Shown here: positions 34,219 to 43,207 of the stretch, piece by piece
How positions within the stretch are numbered: the stretch's first letter is position 1
How the letters are laid out: every line of letters starts with the position of its first letter
From: Rhodospirillales bacterium
GTDB lineage: Bacteria; Pseudomonadota; Alphaproteobacteria; Rhodospirillales; Casp-alpha2
Direction: 5' to 3'
DNA: 64,000 nucleotides
NCBI GenBank assembly: GCA_021775095.1
Contig: JAJFII010000017.1
Coordinates: forward strand, 41,319 to 105,318
Notes under the pieces: generated by a model
The model's database searches: none
What the model saw: only the letters and a program-made list of their open reading frames with translations
Told to the model about the DNA's origin: nothing
Made by a program: the position numbers and the translations under genes

Positions 34219-36453
34219 TTGATATACGGGTTTGAGCGGCTAAAGCAGAATTTGCCAGGAATAGGCAATCGACCCCTGTGGTTTTTCACCGGTGTTCTAT
34301 TGATGACTGTTGTTTTATCGACGTCGTCATTCTCGCAGAGTCCATCGCCCTACCTGCACCATTTCATAGGTAAAATTTCAGCGAGCCAATTGGTTAATGG
34401 TGCGGATGGTTACGGGCAAATTGATGAAAAAATCCCTGTTGCTCCTCTTTTGAAGAAGGGCGAAACCATTGGGTATGCCTACATAACTTCGGATTTCGTT
34501 GGTACGACGGGTTATTCTGGAAAACCGATTCACGTAATGGTTGCCGTTTCTCCTGACGGAAAACTGATGACAGCTGAATTGGTCAAACACTCAGAACCGA
34601 TCATCCTGATCGGCATCCCGGATAAGAAAATTAAAGCCCTGACGGAAAGCTACGCCGGGCTGGATCTGGTGGCGGAAGCCGCAGCCGGCGGTTCGGGCCA
34701 CGATCTGAATATTATTTCAGGCGCAACCGTTACAATTATGGTGATCGATGATTCGATTATTCGTTCCGGACTGAAGGTTGCCCGGGCGCTCGGGCTGGGC
34801 GGTCTCAAACCACTTGTTGGCCGGTCCGGCCCGCGCTATGAGATTGACCCGACACTTGACGGTTTGCGCGACTGGTCAAACCTTTCAGGAAATGGCGTTG
34901 CCCGTCGTCTGGCACTCGATGTCGGGCAAATCAACAGGGCCTTTGAGGCTACGGGCGATGCCCGCGCCACGGCAAGACCCGAACCCGGCCCCAACGATGA
35001 GACTTTTATTGACTTGCAGGTTGCACTTATCAGTGTACCGGTCATTGGCCGCAGTCTGCTTGGCGAAGCAGAATACGACAATCTTGTTGCCTGGCTGCAG
35101 CCTGGTGAACAGGCCATTCTGGTTGCCGGGCGCGGCCGTTATTCGTTCAAAGGGTCCGGTTATGTTCGGGGCGGCATCTTTGATCGCATCCAATTGATCC
35201 AGGGCGATCGGTCCGTCCGTTTCCGTGATAAAATTCATCGTCGATTGGGTGCGTTGGCAACGCCGGATTCCCCCAGCTTCACCGAGCTCGATCTTTTTAA
35301 AATTCCCGCCGATGCCGAATTTGAGCCGACCGAGCCGTGGCGTCTGCAACTTTTGGTCCATCGCGCGATTGGCCCCATTAAAAAGCTCTTTCAAACCTTT
35401 GATCTGTCCTATCAGCTACCAAAGGCCTACACCCGCGTCCTGCCGACACCTCTCTCGGCTGTTGCAACGGATCTGAAAACCGAAGCCGAGGAAAAACAGG
35501 CCTTGTGGCAACGCATATGGCGGCAGAATATTGTCAGTATTGTCGGCCTTGCCACTCTGTTATTTATTTTAACGATTGCGTTTTTTGGTCAGACCTATTT
35601 GACCATAAGCGAACGGGCAACCTTCTGGTTCCGTATCGGATTTTTGACTACAACATTGTTTTTTCTGGGCTGGTACGCGAACGCCCAGCTATCCATCGTC
35701 AATTTGATGGCCCTTGCAAACGCTCTGGCGACCGGTTTTACCTGGGATGCGTTCCTGCTTGACCCGCTGGTTTTCATTTTGTGGTTTTCCGTTGCCGCAT
35801 CGCTGATCTTTTGGGGACGGGGTGCGTATTGTGGCTGGTTATGCCCGTTCGGCGCGTTACAGGAATTAACCAACCGGATCGCGAAACGGGTTAAAATCCC
35901 TCAGATCGACGTTCCATGGGCCCTGCATGAACGGCTTTGGCCGATCAAATATATGATTTTCCTGGGGCTTTTTGGTTTGTCACTGGTTTCCCTTCCGCTT
36001 GCCGAACACTATGCGGAGGTCGAACCTTTTAAGACGGCCATTGTTCTCAAATTCCAACGGGCATGGCCTTTCGTCGTTTTCGCCATCGGTTTGTTGGTCA
36101 TTGGGCTGTTTATTGAGCGGTTCTATTGCCGGTATTTGTGTGCGCTTGGTGCTGGTCTCGCGATTCCCGGTCGGATGCGGATGTTTGACTGGTTGAAGCG
36201 CTATAACCAATGTGGGGACCCCTGCCAGACCTGTAAAAATGAATGCATGGTCCAGGCCATTCATCCCGAAGGCCATATCAATCCAAACGAATGTCTGTAT
36301 TGCCTGCATTGTCAGGTGCGTTACCAGGACACACAAATATGCCCTGTTTGTATCAAACGGGAGGTTCGTCGGGCGCGTTTGCGGGGCGATTATTCGGATG
36401 CAAAAAAAATTACCGCTGGAGAGCACTCTTCATACAAACCTCCCACAACATAA
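34219..36453 (+). CDS. nosR: NosR, membrane flavoprotein/iron-sulfur protein for N2O reductase
   Basis: About 744 aa. NosR feeds electrons to NosZ and is needed for nos expression. After a signal-like helix (WFFTGVLLMTVVL) a periplasmic FMN-binding domain contains the SGATVT motif (near 34722-34740) for covalent FMN. Membrane helices follow, with CGWLCPFGALQE and CRYLCALGAG bearing the CxxxC motifs. The C-terminus has two ferredoxin-type clusters (CGDPCQTCKNEC and CLYCLHCQ). The frame is open from 34141 (GTG); the TTG at 34219 with AGGG upstream gives a more usual N-terminus, so the start is uncertain. Confidence 0.93.
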   Translation: MIYGFERLKQNLPGIGNRPLWFFTGVLLMTVVLSTSSFSQSPSPYLHHFIGKISASQLVNGADGYGQIDEKIPVAPLLKKGETIGYAYITSDFVGTTGYSGKPIHVMVAVSPDGKLMTAELVKHSEPIILIGIPDKKIKALTESYAGLDLVAEAAAGGSGHDLNIISGATVTIMVIDDSIIRSGLKVARALGLGGLKPLVGRSGPRYEIDPTLDGLRDWSNLSGNGVARRLALDVGQINRAFEATGDARATARPEPGPNDETFIDLQVALISVPVIGRSLLGEAEYDNLVAWLQPGEQAILVAGRGRYSFKGSGYVRGGIFDRIQLIQGDRSVRFRDKIHRRLGALATPDSPSFTELDLFKIPADAEFEPTEPWRLQLLVHRAIGPIKKLFQTFDLSYQLPKAYTRVLPTPLSAVATDLKTEAEEKQALWQRIWRQNIVSIVGLATLLFILTIAFFGQTYLTISERATFWFRIGFLTTTLFFLGWYANAQLSIVNLMALANALATGFTWDAFLLDPLVFILWFSVAASLIFWGRGAYCGWLCPFGALQELTNRIAKRVKIPQIDVPWALHERLWPIKYMIFLGLFGLSLVSLPLAEHYAEVEPFKTAIVLKFQRAWPFVVFAIGLLVIGLFIERFYCRYLCALGAGLAIPGRMRMFDWLKRYNQCGDPCQTCKNECMVQAIHPEGHINPNECLYCLHCQVRYQDTQICPVCIKREVRRARLRGDYSDAKKITAGEHSSYKPPTT

Positions 36454-36462
36454 GGAACGATA

Positions 36463-38385
36463 ATGATGACAAAAAAAACCGTAGAGAAAAAGGGCATTTC
36501 GAGACGCGACCTCCTGAATGTCCCTGCCAAAGGTGCGCTGCTGGCCGGCGTTGCGGCGACAATGGGTGGAAGTGCGAGCGCCCTTCTGGGTTCGACATCA
36601 CCCGCCGTGGCGGCTGAAGCCTATGCACCCAAGCCGGGCGAATTAGATGATTATTACGGATTTTGGTCGTCGGGCCAGGCCGGAGAGCTTCGTATCGTCG
36701 GGGTCCCGTCAATGCGTGAACTGATGCGTGTGCCGGTCTTCAACCGGTGTTCGGCAACCGGTTGGGGCAGCACCAATGAGTCCAAAAAAATCCTGAATGA
36801 GGGCCTGCTTCCCGAGAGCAAAGAATTTTTGAGTTCTCAGGGTATGGACACCTATCAGAATGGCGATCTTCATCACCCGCATATGTCATTTACCGATGGC
36901 ACCTACGACGGGCGTTATCTGTTTATGAACGATAAGGCAAACACCCGTGTCGCCCGCATCCGCTGCGACGTCATGAAATGTGACAAGATAATCGAAATTC
37001 CAAACGCCTCAGATATTCATGGTTTGCGACCGCAAAAATTTCCCCGGACCGGGTATGTTTTTGCCAATGGTGAGCATCGGATTCCGTTGCCCAACGATGG
37101 CAAGATTCTAGATGACCCCAAGCAGTACGTTTCCATCTTTTCGGCGATTGACGGGGACCGCATGGAAGTCGCCTGGCAAGTTATTGTCAACGGAAATCTT
37201 GATAATTGTGACGCTGACTACCAGGGGAAATATGCGTTTTCAACTTCATACAATTCCGAGGAAGGCGTTACCCTGGCCGAGATGACGGAGTCGGAAACGG
37301 ATCACGTTGTGATTTTTAATATTGCACGGATCGAAGCCGCCATTGCAGCCGGAGAATTTGAAATTCACAAAGGGGTGAAGGTTGTTGATGGACGAAAGGG
37401 GTCAAAATTGACCGCTTATGTCTCCATTCCCAACAGCCCGCATGGCGTTAACACGGCCCCAGACGGCAGACATGTGGTGATCAATGGCAAATTGTCACCG
37501 ACGGTTTCTGTCATCGATGTTACCAAGGTTGACGCCGTATTCGACGGTGCCGAGCCGCGCTCCTGTATTGTGGCTGAACCGGAATTGGGCCTGGGACCGC
37601 TGCATACGGCGTTCGACGGCAAGGGCAATGGCTACACCACCCTGTTCCTGGATAGCCAAATGTGTAAGTGGAACATTGAAGACGCCATTCGTAAGTACAA
37701 CGGCGAGACCGTCGATCCAATTCGGGCGAAAACCGATGTTCATTATCAGCCGGGCCATAACCACTCTTCGATGGGAGAAACCAAGGAGGCGGACGGCAGG
37801 TGGCTGGTGTCTTTGAACAAATTTTCGAAAGACCGTTACATCAATGTGGGTCCGCTAAAACCGGAAAACGAACAATTAATTGATATCACCCTAGATAAAC
37901 CTGTCGTTGTTCATGACACGCCAACGTTCGCCGAGCCGCATGACTGTATCATTGTGCATCGCTCGAAAGTGACTCCTGACAGCATCTGGAAACGCGATGA
38001 CCCGATGTGGGAAGACGCCCGCAAGCAGGCCGCAGCGGATGGTGTCGATTTGGAAGAAGGGGCTGAGGCACCCATTCGCGACGGCAACAAAGTCCGTGTT
38101 TACATGACCTCTGTGGCACCGACCTTCTCGCTCGAGAAGTTTACAGTGACGCAAGGTGATGAGGTTACGATCTATGTCACCAATCTCGACGACGTTGATG
38201 ATCTGACCCACGGTTTCTCGCTTGGTAACCACGGGGTTGCCATGGAGATCGGCCCGCAAGCGACGGCTTCGGTCACGTTTACTGCCAGTCGGCCCGGTGT
38301 GCATTGGTATTATTGCCAGTGGTTCTGTCATGCCCTGCACATGGAAATGCGCGGCCGCATGTTTGTTGAGCCCCGGAACGCCTGA
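36463..38385 (+). CDS. nosZ: Nitrous-oxide reductase, clade I (Tat-exported)
   Basis: 640-aa periplasmic multicopper enzyme that reduces N2O to N2. The N-terminus carries a twin-arginine signal (ISRRDLLN), the mark of clade I. CuZ-site histidines lie in [12 protein letters not shown] (~128-139) and further His-containing loops ([27 protein letters not shown]). The C-terminal cupredoxin domain has the CuA motif [12 protein letters not shown], with both cysteines and the Met and His ligands. ATG at 36463 (a second ATG follows immediately). It lies 9 bp after nosR and its stop overlaps the nosD start. Confidence 0.97.
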   Translation: MMTKKTVEKKGISRRDLLNVPAKGALLAGVAATMGGSASALLGSTSPAVAAEAYAPKPGELDDYYGFWSSGQAGELRIVGVPSMRELMRVPVFNRCSATGWGSTNESKKILNEGLLPESKEFLSSQGMDTYQNGDLHHPHMSFTDGTYDGRYLFMNDKANTRVARIRCDVMKCDKIIEIPNASDIHGLRPQKFPRTGYVFANGEHRIPLPNDGKILDDPKQYVSIFSAIDGDRMEVAWQVIVNGNLDNCDADYQGKYAFSTSYNSEEGVTLAEMTESETDHVVIFNIARIEAAIAAGEFEIHKGVKVVDGRKGSKLTAYVSIPNSPHGVNTAPDGRHVVINGKLSPTVSVIDVTKVDAVFDGAEPRSCIVAEPELGLGPLHTAFDGKGNGYTTLFLDSQMCKWNIEDAIRKYNGETVDPIRAKTDVHYQPGHNHSSMGETKEADGRWLVSLNKFSKDRYINVGPLKPENEQLIDITLDKPVVVHDTPTFAEPHDCIIVHRSKVTPDSIWKRDDPMWEDARKQAAADGVDLEEGAEAPIRDGNKVRVYMTSVAPTFSLEKFTVTQGDEVTIYVTNLDDVDDLTHGFSLGNHGVAMEIGPQATASVTFTASRPGVHWYYCQWFCHALHMEMRGRMFVEPRNA

Positions 38386-39662
38386 TGCAAAATCGCCTCG
38401 GCACCCTGTTGATATTGATGTTGCTCCCGCTGGCGCTCGTCTCTGTTAAGGCGCGGGCTATGGAGTTCGTCGTGTCGCCAGATGCCGGGGCGTTAACGCA
38501 GACACTTCGGAAAGCGCAGGCCGGAGATACATTGCGTCTCCTTGCGGGTCCGCATAACGGACCGGTTGTTATCGACAAACCTTTGACACTGGTTGGCCAG
38601 GGGGCTGCCCGTATCAAGGGAACCGGGGTCGGATCCGTGATAACGGTGAGCGCGCCGGATGTGTCGCTGATCGGATTGGAAATTTCCGGATCGGGATCGT
38701 CCGGTGAACATCGGGATTCCGCAATCAAACTTCTTAAGAGCGCGACGGGGGCCATGGTTAAACAAAACCGATTGCTCGGAAATTTGATTGGTGTCGATGT
38801 TCACGGTGCCAAAGACGCACAGGTTATAAAAAATGTCATTGAGGGCCGCCGCCACCACCGAATGAATAGCCGGGGCAATGGTGTTTATGTCTGGAACGCA
38901 CCCGGAGCCAAAGTCATCGGCAATGATATTCGCTGGGGACGTGACGGGGTTTTTGTCAATACGTCGCGAAATAATGAATTCCGCAGTAACCGCTTTCGCG
39001 ATCTGCGGTTTGCCATCCACTATATGTACGCGCACGACAGTATTGTCGCGGATAATATTTCGATCGGTAATCATCTGGGATATGCCCTGATGTTTTCAAA
39101 AAACCTGACGGTCACGGGGAATTTGTCTTCTGATGATCGCGATTACGGACTGATGCTGAATTATACCAATGCCAGCCATGTAACCGGCAACCACATTCTG
39201 CGTGTCGATGATCGATGTGTATTTATTTATAACGCCCATAAAAATCTATTCCATGGAAACCGGTTTGAACGGTGTGGCACCGGCGTCCATTTCACGGCAG
39301 GTTCCGAGCGAAACCTGTTCAACGACAACGCCTTCATCGGCAATCGAACCCAGGTCAAATATGTCGGCTCGCGCTGGCTGGACTGGAGCGACGGTGGGGT
39401 CGGAAACTACTGGTCAGATCATGCGGCTTTTGATCTTGATGGGGATGGCATTTCTGACTCAACCTATCGCCCCAATGACCAGATGGATCGGGTTCTGTGG
39501 ACCCAACCGGCGGCAAAAATGTTGTTGGGTTCGCCCGCTGTTCAATTGATCCGATGGTCTTTGTCGGCGTTTCCAGCCTTAACGCCGGGCGGCATCATTG
39601 ATCGCCAACCCCGGATGCGACCGGTTGATTTGCAATTCGCACAGTGGGAGGATCCCCTATAA
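38385..39662 (+). CDS. nosD: NosD, periplasmic copper-site maturation protein
   Basis: 425 aa with a Sec signal (LLILMLLPLALVSVKARA). The body is a parallel beta-helix of CASH/right-handed type; repeats with N-x-(F/L/I) turns such as NRLLGNLIGVDVHGA, NDIRWGRDGVFV and NRFRDLRFAIHYMYAHD run from ~60 to ~330. NosD works with the NosFY transporter to build the CuZ site of NosZ. ATG at 38385 overlaps the nosZ TGA (TGATG), so translation is coupled. Length is normal. Confidence 0.93.
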   Translation: MQNRLGTLLILMLLPLALVSVKARAMEFVVSPDAGALTQTLRKAQAGDTLRLLAGPHNGPVVIDKPLTLVGQGAARIKGTGVGSVITVSAPDVSLIGLEISGSGSSGEHRDSAIKLLKSATGAMVKQNRLLGNLIGVDVHGAKDAQVIKNVIEGRRHHRMNSRGNGVYVWNAPGAKVIGNDIRWGRDGVFVNTSRNNEFRSNRFRDLRFAIHYMYAHDSIVADNISIGNHLGYALMFSKNLTVTGNLSSDDRDYGLMLNYTNASHVTGNHILRVDDRCVFIYNAHKNLFHGNRFERCGTGVHFTAGSERNLFNDNAFIGNRTQVKYVGSRWLDWSDGGVGNYWSDHAAFDLDGDGISDSTYRPNDQMDRVLWTQPAAKMLLGSPAVQLIRWSLSAFPALTPGGIIDRQPRMRPVDLQFAQWEDPL

Positions 39663-39664
39663 CC

Positions 39665-40558
39665 ATGTTACAGATTGACGGAGTCATCAAATATCGCGAC
39701 GGGCGCCAAACGGTTACAAATGTCAGCTTGACGGTTGAGGCTGGAGAACGCGTTGCCTTGCTTGGTCATAACGGCGCGGGCAAGACGACGCTGCTGCGCC
39801 TGATTCTGGGTTTAACGAAAATTGACGGCGGACAAATTTCTATTTTTGGTCATCCGCCGGGGTCAATCGAAGCCCGACGGCTAACAGCTTACCTTCCAGA
39901 AAATGTCGATTTTCACCAATCTTTGAGCGGCAAGGAAGTGTTGCGTCATTTAGCCCGATTAAAAGGAGATCGAGCGACACGCGCCGACGATTTACTGGAG
40001 CGGGTTGGTCTGGCAGCGGATGCCGAGCGGCGAATTTCGACCTATTCAAAAGGCATGCGGCAACGCCTGGGGCTGGCGCAGGCCCTGTTGGGGGACCCGC
40101 GCCTGTCACTATTGGATGAACCGACCTCTGGTCTGGACCCCATCGCGCGTTGGGAATTTTATGAACTGGTTGGAGAATTGGCGGCAGGCGGAGGTGCCGT
40201 ATTGCTGTCGTCACATGCGCTTACGGAAATGGAAGCGCGGACCGACAGAATAGCTATTCTGCGCGCGGGAAAGCTTGTCGCCAACGACACCCTGGAAAGC
40301 CTTCGGCGTTCTGCCGGGTTGCCGGTCCGCCTGCGCGTTGCGGCCCGCCCGGACCGTGCAGAAGACCTGATGGCCAATTTGGGCGGGTGCCGGATCAACG
40401 GCCGTTCGGTTGAGCTTGCCTGTCAGGCAGACGAAAAAATGGCGCTTTTATCATCGATTAATGCGCTACCTCACCTGGTCGAGGATATCGATATTGTACC
40501 GCCCGGATTGGACGATCTTTACCGCTACTTCAGCGCACCGGAGGAAACGCGATCATGA
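39665..40558 (+). CDS. nosF: NosF, ABC ATPase for NosZ maturation
   Basis: 297 aa. Walker A is GHNGAGKT (34-41), the signature is YSKGMRQRLGLAQAL (~127-141) and Walker B is LSLLDEPTSGLDP (~149-161), with an H-loop in LSSHALTEME. Pairs with NosY to energise transfer of sulfur or a partner species for CuZ assembly via NosD. The frame opens at 39644 inside nosD, but MLQIDGVIK starting at 39665, with GGAGG 14 bp upstream, is the family N-terminus. The end overlaps the nosY ATG by 4 bp. Confidence 0.93.
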   Translation: MLQIDGVIKYRDGRQTVTNVSLTVEAGERVALLGHNGAGKTTLLRLILGLTKIDGGQISIFGHPPGSIEARRLTAYLPENVDFHQSLSGKEVLRHLARLKGDRATRADDLLERVGLAADAERRISTYSKGMRQRLGLAQALLGDPRLSLLDEPTSGLDPIARWEFYELVGELAAGGGAVLLSSHALTEMEARTDRIAILRAGKLVANDTLESLRRSAGLPVRLRVAARPDRAEDLMANLGGCRINGRSVELACQADEKMALLSSINALPHLVEDIDIVPPGLDDLYRYFSAPEETRS

Positions 40559-41376
40559 CCGCTGCATTTGCCTTTGCCCGCTATGACCTTTTGTTGGCGC
40601 ATCGCAATTTATGGGCTGCCATTTCAATTGGACTGATGACCCTGTTTGCCATTGTCCTGACAATTTCAGGCTCGGCACCGGCTGGGGCGCTGGGCGTTGA
40701 CAGGCTAACGGTGACCGTCACCAGCCTGACAACCCTGTCCATTTATTTAGTGCCATTGATTGCCCTTTTGTTGTCGTTCGATGCGATCGCCGGTGAACGG
40801 GACCGGGGCATGCTTGCACTGATCCTCTCCTACCCGGTCTCCAGTGCTTCTTTCCTGATCGGTAAGTTTCTTGCTCACCTGATAACACTGGCGGTGGCGC
40901 TTGCCATCGGGTTTGGGATTGCTGGCATTTTATCAGTCGCCTTGGACGGAGCCTCACCCGCCAGTTGGAAGGCGCTTTTTGTGCTTTATGGAAGCGCCGT
41001 TCTTCTTGGCGCGACGTTCCTGGGGTTTGGCTACGCCATATCCAGCCTGGTCCGCCACCCCGGTGCCGCTGCCGGACTGGTCATTGGGCTCTGGTTGATT
41101 GGCATTGTGCTATACGATTTGGCGCTTTTGGGCGCTTTGGTTGCTGATGACGGCGGCTTTTTCACGTCAAAGCTGTTCCCCTGGTTGTTGGTCATTAACC
41201 CGGCGGATGCTTTTCGCCTGGTTAATCTTGGCGGATCGACATCCACGCTGCTCGCCTCCGGCTTGCTTGTGCCGCAGGACGCCTTGCCAGCCCTGATGCC
41301 GCAAATGGCCCTGTTGCTCTGGCCTCCGGTCATTGGGTATATCGCCTGGCGCTTGTTTCGGAGAATTGAGCCATGA
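40555..41376 (+). CDS. nosY: NosY, ABC permease for NosZ maturation
   Basis: 273 aa with six predicted membrane helices: ~20-42, ~60-80, ~105-132, ~140-163, ~170-190 and ~245-265. The cytoplasmic coupling segment FDAIAGERDRGMLALILSYPVSSASFLIGKF is the typical ABC-2 feature. It is the membrane partner of NosF; its ATG overlaps the nosF stop (ATGA) and its own stop overlaps nosL the same way. Confidence 0.92.
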   Translation: MTAAFAFARYDLLLAHRNLWAAISIGLMTLFAIVLTISGSAPAGALGVDRLTVTVTSLTTLSIYLVPLIALLLSFDAIAGERDRGMLALILSYPVSSASFLIGKFLAHLITLAVALAIGFGIAGILSVALDGASPASWKALFVLYGSAVLLGATFLGFGYAISSLVRHPGAAAGLVIGLWLIGIVLYDLALLGALVADDGGFFTSKLFPWLLVINPADAFRLVNLGGSTSTLLASGLLVPQDALPALMPQMALLLWPPVIGYIAWRLFRRIEP

Positions 41377-41894
41377 AAATTCTCGCTGTCCTTGTCTGCA
41401 GCCTGTTCATCAGTGCCTGCGGTGATGAAGAATTCAGCGAATTGCCGTTGCCGGTTGATCTCTCCGCGTCGGCATTGGGTTACTATTGTCAGATGGATTT
41501 GCTCGAACATGAAGGCCCGAAGGGCCAAATACATCTGTCCGGGTTGCCCATGCCAATTTGGTTTTCGCAAGTGAGAGATGGAATTGCTTATATAAAGTCC
41601 GCCGAGCGGACAGCCGATATTGTCGCATTTTACGTAAGTGATATGGCAAAGGCCACCAGTTGGTCATCTCCGGGCAAGGAAAATTGGGTAGATGCTAATC
41701 GAGCATTTTTCGTCGATGGATCTGATGCCAGGGGCGGTATGGGGGCACCTGAATTTGTGCCGTTTGCAACAATAGATAGCGCACAAACCTTTGCAAAAAA
41801 TCGAGGTGGTAAGGTTTTGAAGTTGGTCGACATCAAACCGCAAACCGTTTTGCGACCGGTAGACATCAGCCCGTCCGGGGAGTTAACAAAATGA
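41373..41894 (+). CDS. nosL: NosL, copper chaperone lipoprotein
   Basis: 173 aa with a lipoprotein signal: MKILAVLVCSLFISAC, with Cys16 as the lipidated residue. NosL binds Cu(I) and supplies NosZ. The conserved YYCQMDLLEHEGPKGQI (~36-52) and MPIWFSQVRDGIAYI carry the Cys/Met ligand region. The C-terminus is GGKVLKLVDIKPQTVLRP. Coupled by 4-bp overlaps to nosY and nosX. Confidence 0.93.
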   Translation: MKILAVLVCSLFISACGDEEFSELPLPVDLSASALGYYCQMDLLEHEGPKGQIHLSGLPMPIWFSQVRDGIAYIKSAERTADIVAFYVSDMAKATSWSSPGKENWVDANRAFFVDGSDARGGMGAPEFVPFATIDSAQTFAKNRGGKVLKLVDIKPQTVLRPVDISPSGELTK

Positions 41895-42838
41895 TCGGAC
41901 GCCGCAGGTTTATATCGATAGTTGCCGGAGCCGGGATGAGCGGACTTGGACTGGCCGGAAGTGCTGAAAAAACCATGGCTTCTGTTTCCCTCGACAAACA
42001 GCTCTATCGCTGGAAAGGGGTTGCCCTGGGCGCGGCGGCATCCCTTACCCTTGTCCATAAAGATGCGCAGGCGCTGGCCGAACAGGTGCAGACAGAAATC
42101 AGACGCTTGGAGCATATATTTAGTTTGTACCGGCCCGATAGCGCGTTGGTCCGTCTCAATACCGAAGGCCGCCTGTTGCATCCGCCCTTAGAGCTGGTTG
42201 AGTTGCTGTCAATTTGCGATGTTTTAAATGACCTAACAAACGGTGCGTTTGACCCGACGGTACAGCCCCTGTGGGAGCTATACGCGACAAAGTATGTGGC
42301 AGGTGCGGCCCCGTCAAATTCCGAAATCAAAGATGTCATGAGGCATGTGGGATGGACAAACCTGCAGGTTTCTCCAGAACAACTAACTTTAAAAACAAAC
42401 CACGGCGGCCTGACCTTAAACGGAATTGCGCAGGGTTACATTACCGACAAAATAGCGCAATTACTGACGCGCGCAGGCGTTTCGGATGTGCTTGTTGATA
42501 TCGGTGAGATTGCCGCCGTCGGTTACCAGCCAGATGGCCAACGATGGCGGGTTGGGATTGCCAGTCTGGAAAACCCGACCCGGGCCCGCACATACAAAAA
42601 TCTTACGGACCTGGCAATTGCCACGTCAGCTCCCTTGGGGACGGTTTTTGATGAAGGCGGATCCGTTGGCCATATCCTGGACCCAAGAACCGGCTATCCC
42701 GGCGGAAAATGGCGGCAAGTTTCGGTCATCGCACGACATGCATGCCGTGCCGATGGCCTTTCCACGGCCTTTTGTTTGATGGAGAAACACGAAATTCTTC
42801 AGGCATCTGCCGGACTAAAGGTCGACCTGGTCAGCTAG
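41891..42838 (+). CDS. nosX: NosX, ApbE-type FMN transferase
   Basis: 315 aa. The N-terminus IGRRRFISIVAGAGMSGLG is a short signal with consecutive arginines, fitting Tat or Sec export. ApbE features: LEHIFSLYRPDSALVRLN (~73-90), NGIAQGYITDKIAQLL (~174-189) and the metal-binding region HILDPRTGYPGG (~258-269). It attaches FMN covalently to NosR at the threonine in its SGATVT motif. Last gene of the nos operon; a stretch to 43207 without genes follows and includes a dispersed repeat copy. Confidence 0.93.
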   Translation: MIGRRRFISIVAGAGMSGLGLAGSAEKTMASVSLDKQLYRWKGVALGAAASLTLVHKDAQALAEQVQTEIRRLEHIFSLYRPDSALVRLNTEGRLLHPPLELVELLSICDVLNDLTNGAFDPTVQPLWELYATKYVAGAAPSNSEIKDVMRHVGWTNLQVSPEQLTLKTNHGGLTLNGIAQGYITDKIAQLLTRAGVSDVLVDIGEIAAVGYQPDGQRWRVGIASLENPTRARTYKNLTDLAIATSAPLGTVFDEGGSVGHILDPRTGYPGGKWRQVSVIARHACRADGLSTAFCLMEKHEILQASAGLKVDLVS

Positions 42839-42872
42839 AGTTTCCGGGATAATATGGCGCATTCTGATGGGG
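42839..42872. repeat. Dispersed repeat, copy 2 of the 4745 family
   Basis: Bases 42839-42872 match 4745-4778 in blocks (TTTCC-GGATAATA-GGCG-GATG), about three quarters identical. A shorter shared block TTCCGGGATAA lies also at 63483-63493. This copy sits directly behind the nosX stop. The rest of 42873-43207 shows no gene. Confidence 0.4.
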
Positions 42873-43207
42873 AATAACGGTTCGTTCGGTTAGGCGCGGC
42901 GCGAAACCGTAGCATCGGGCAAGGTGGGCGACGGCATCTGCATCAAAATTTCCACTAATCGCCATGAGGTGCCCGTTGACCATTGAGCCCTTGATTTTTT
43001 AAGGTTCGCGCCGTCATTTCATCTTATCAACTGTTGCAACTTCTCGCATGAATTCAGAATTTGCATTGATGGGCCCACAATTGAACCATCCATCACGCTT
43101 TCTCCAACGTTTATTCGGCTCCGCAATCACCGGGTTGCAATCCGCCAGAAAATCCGGGCATTCTTAGAGGCTTCGATTCTCAGGCAATAAAAAAGGCGGG
43201 GTATTAA

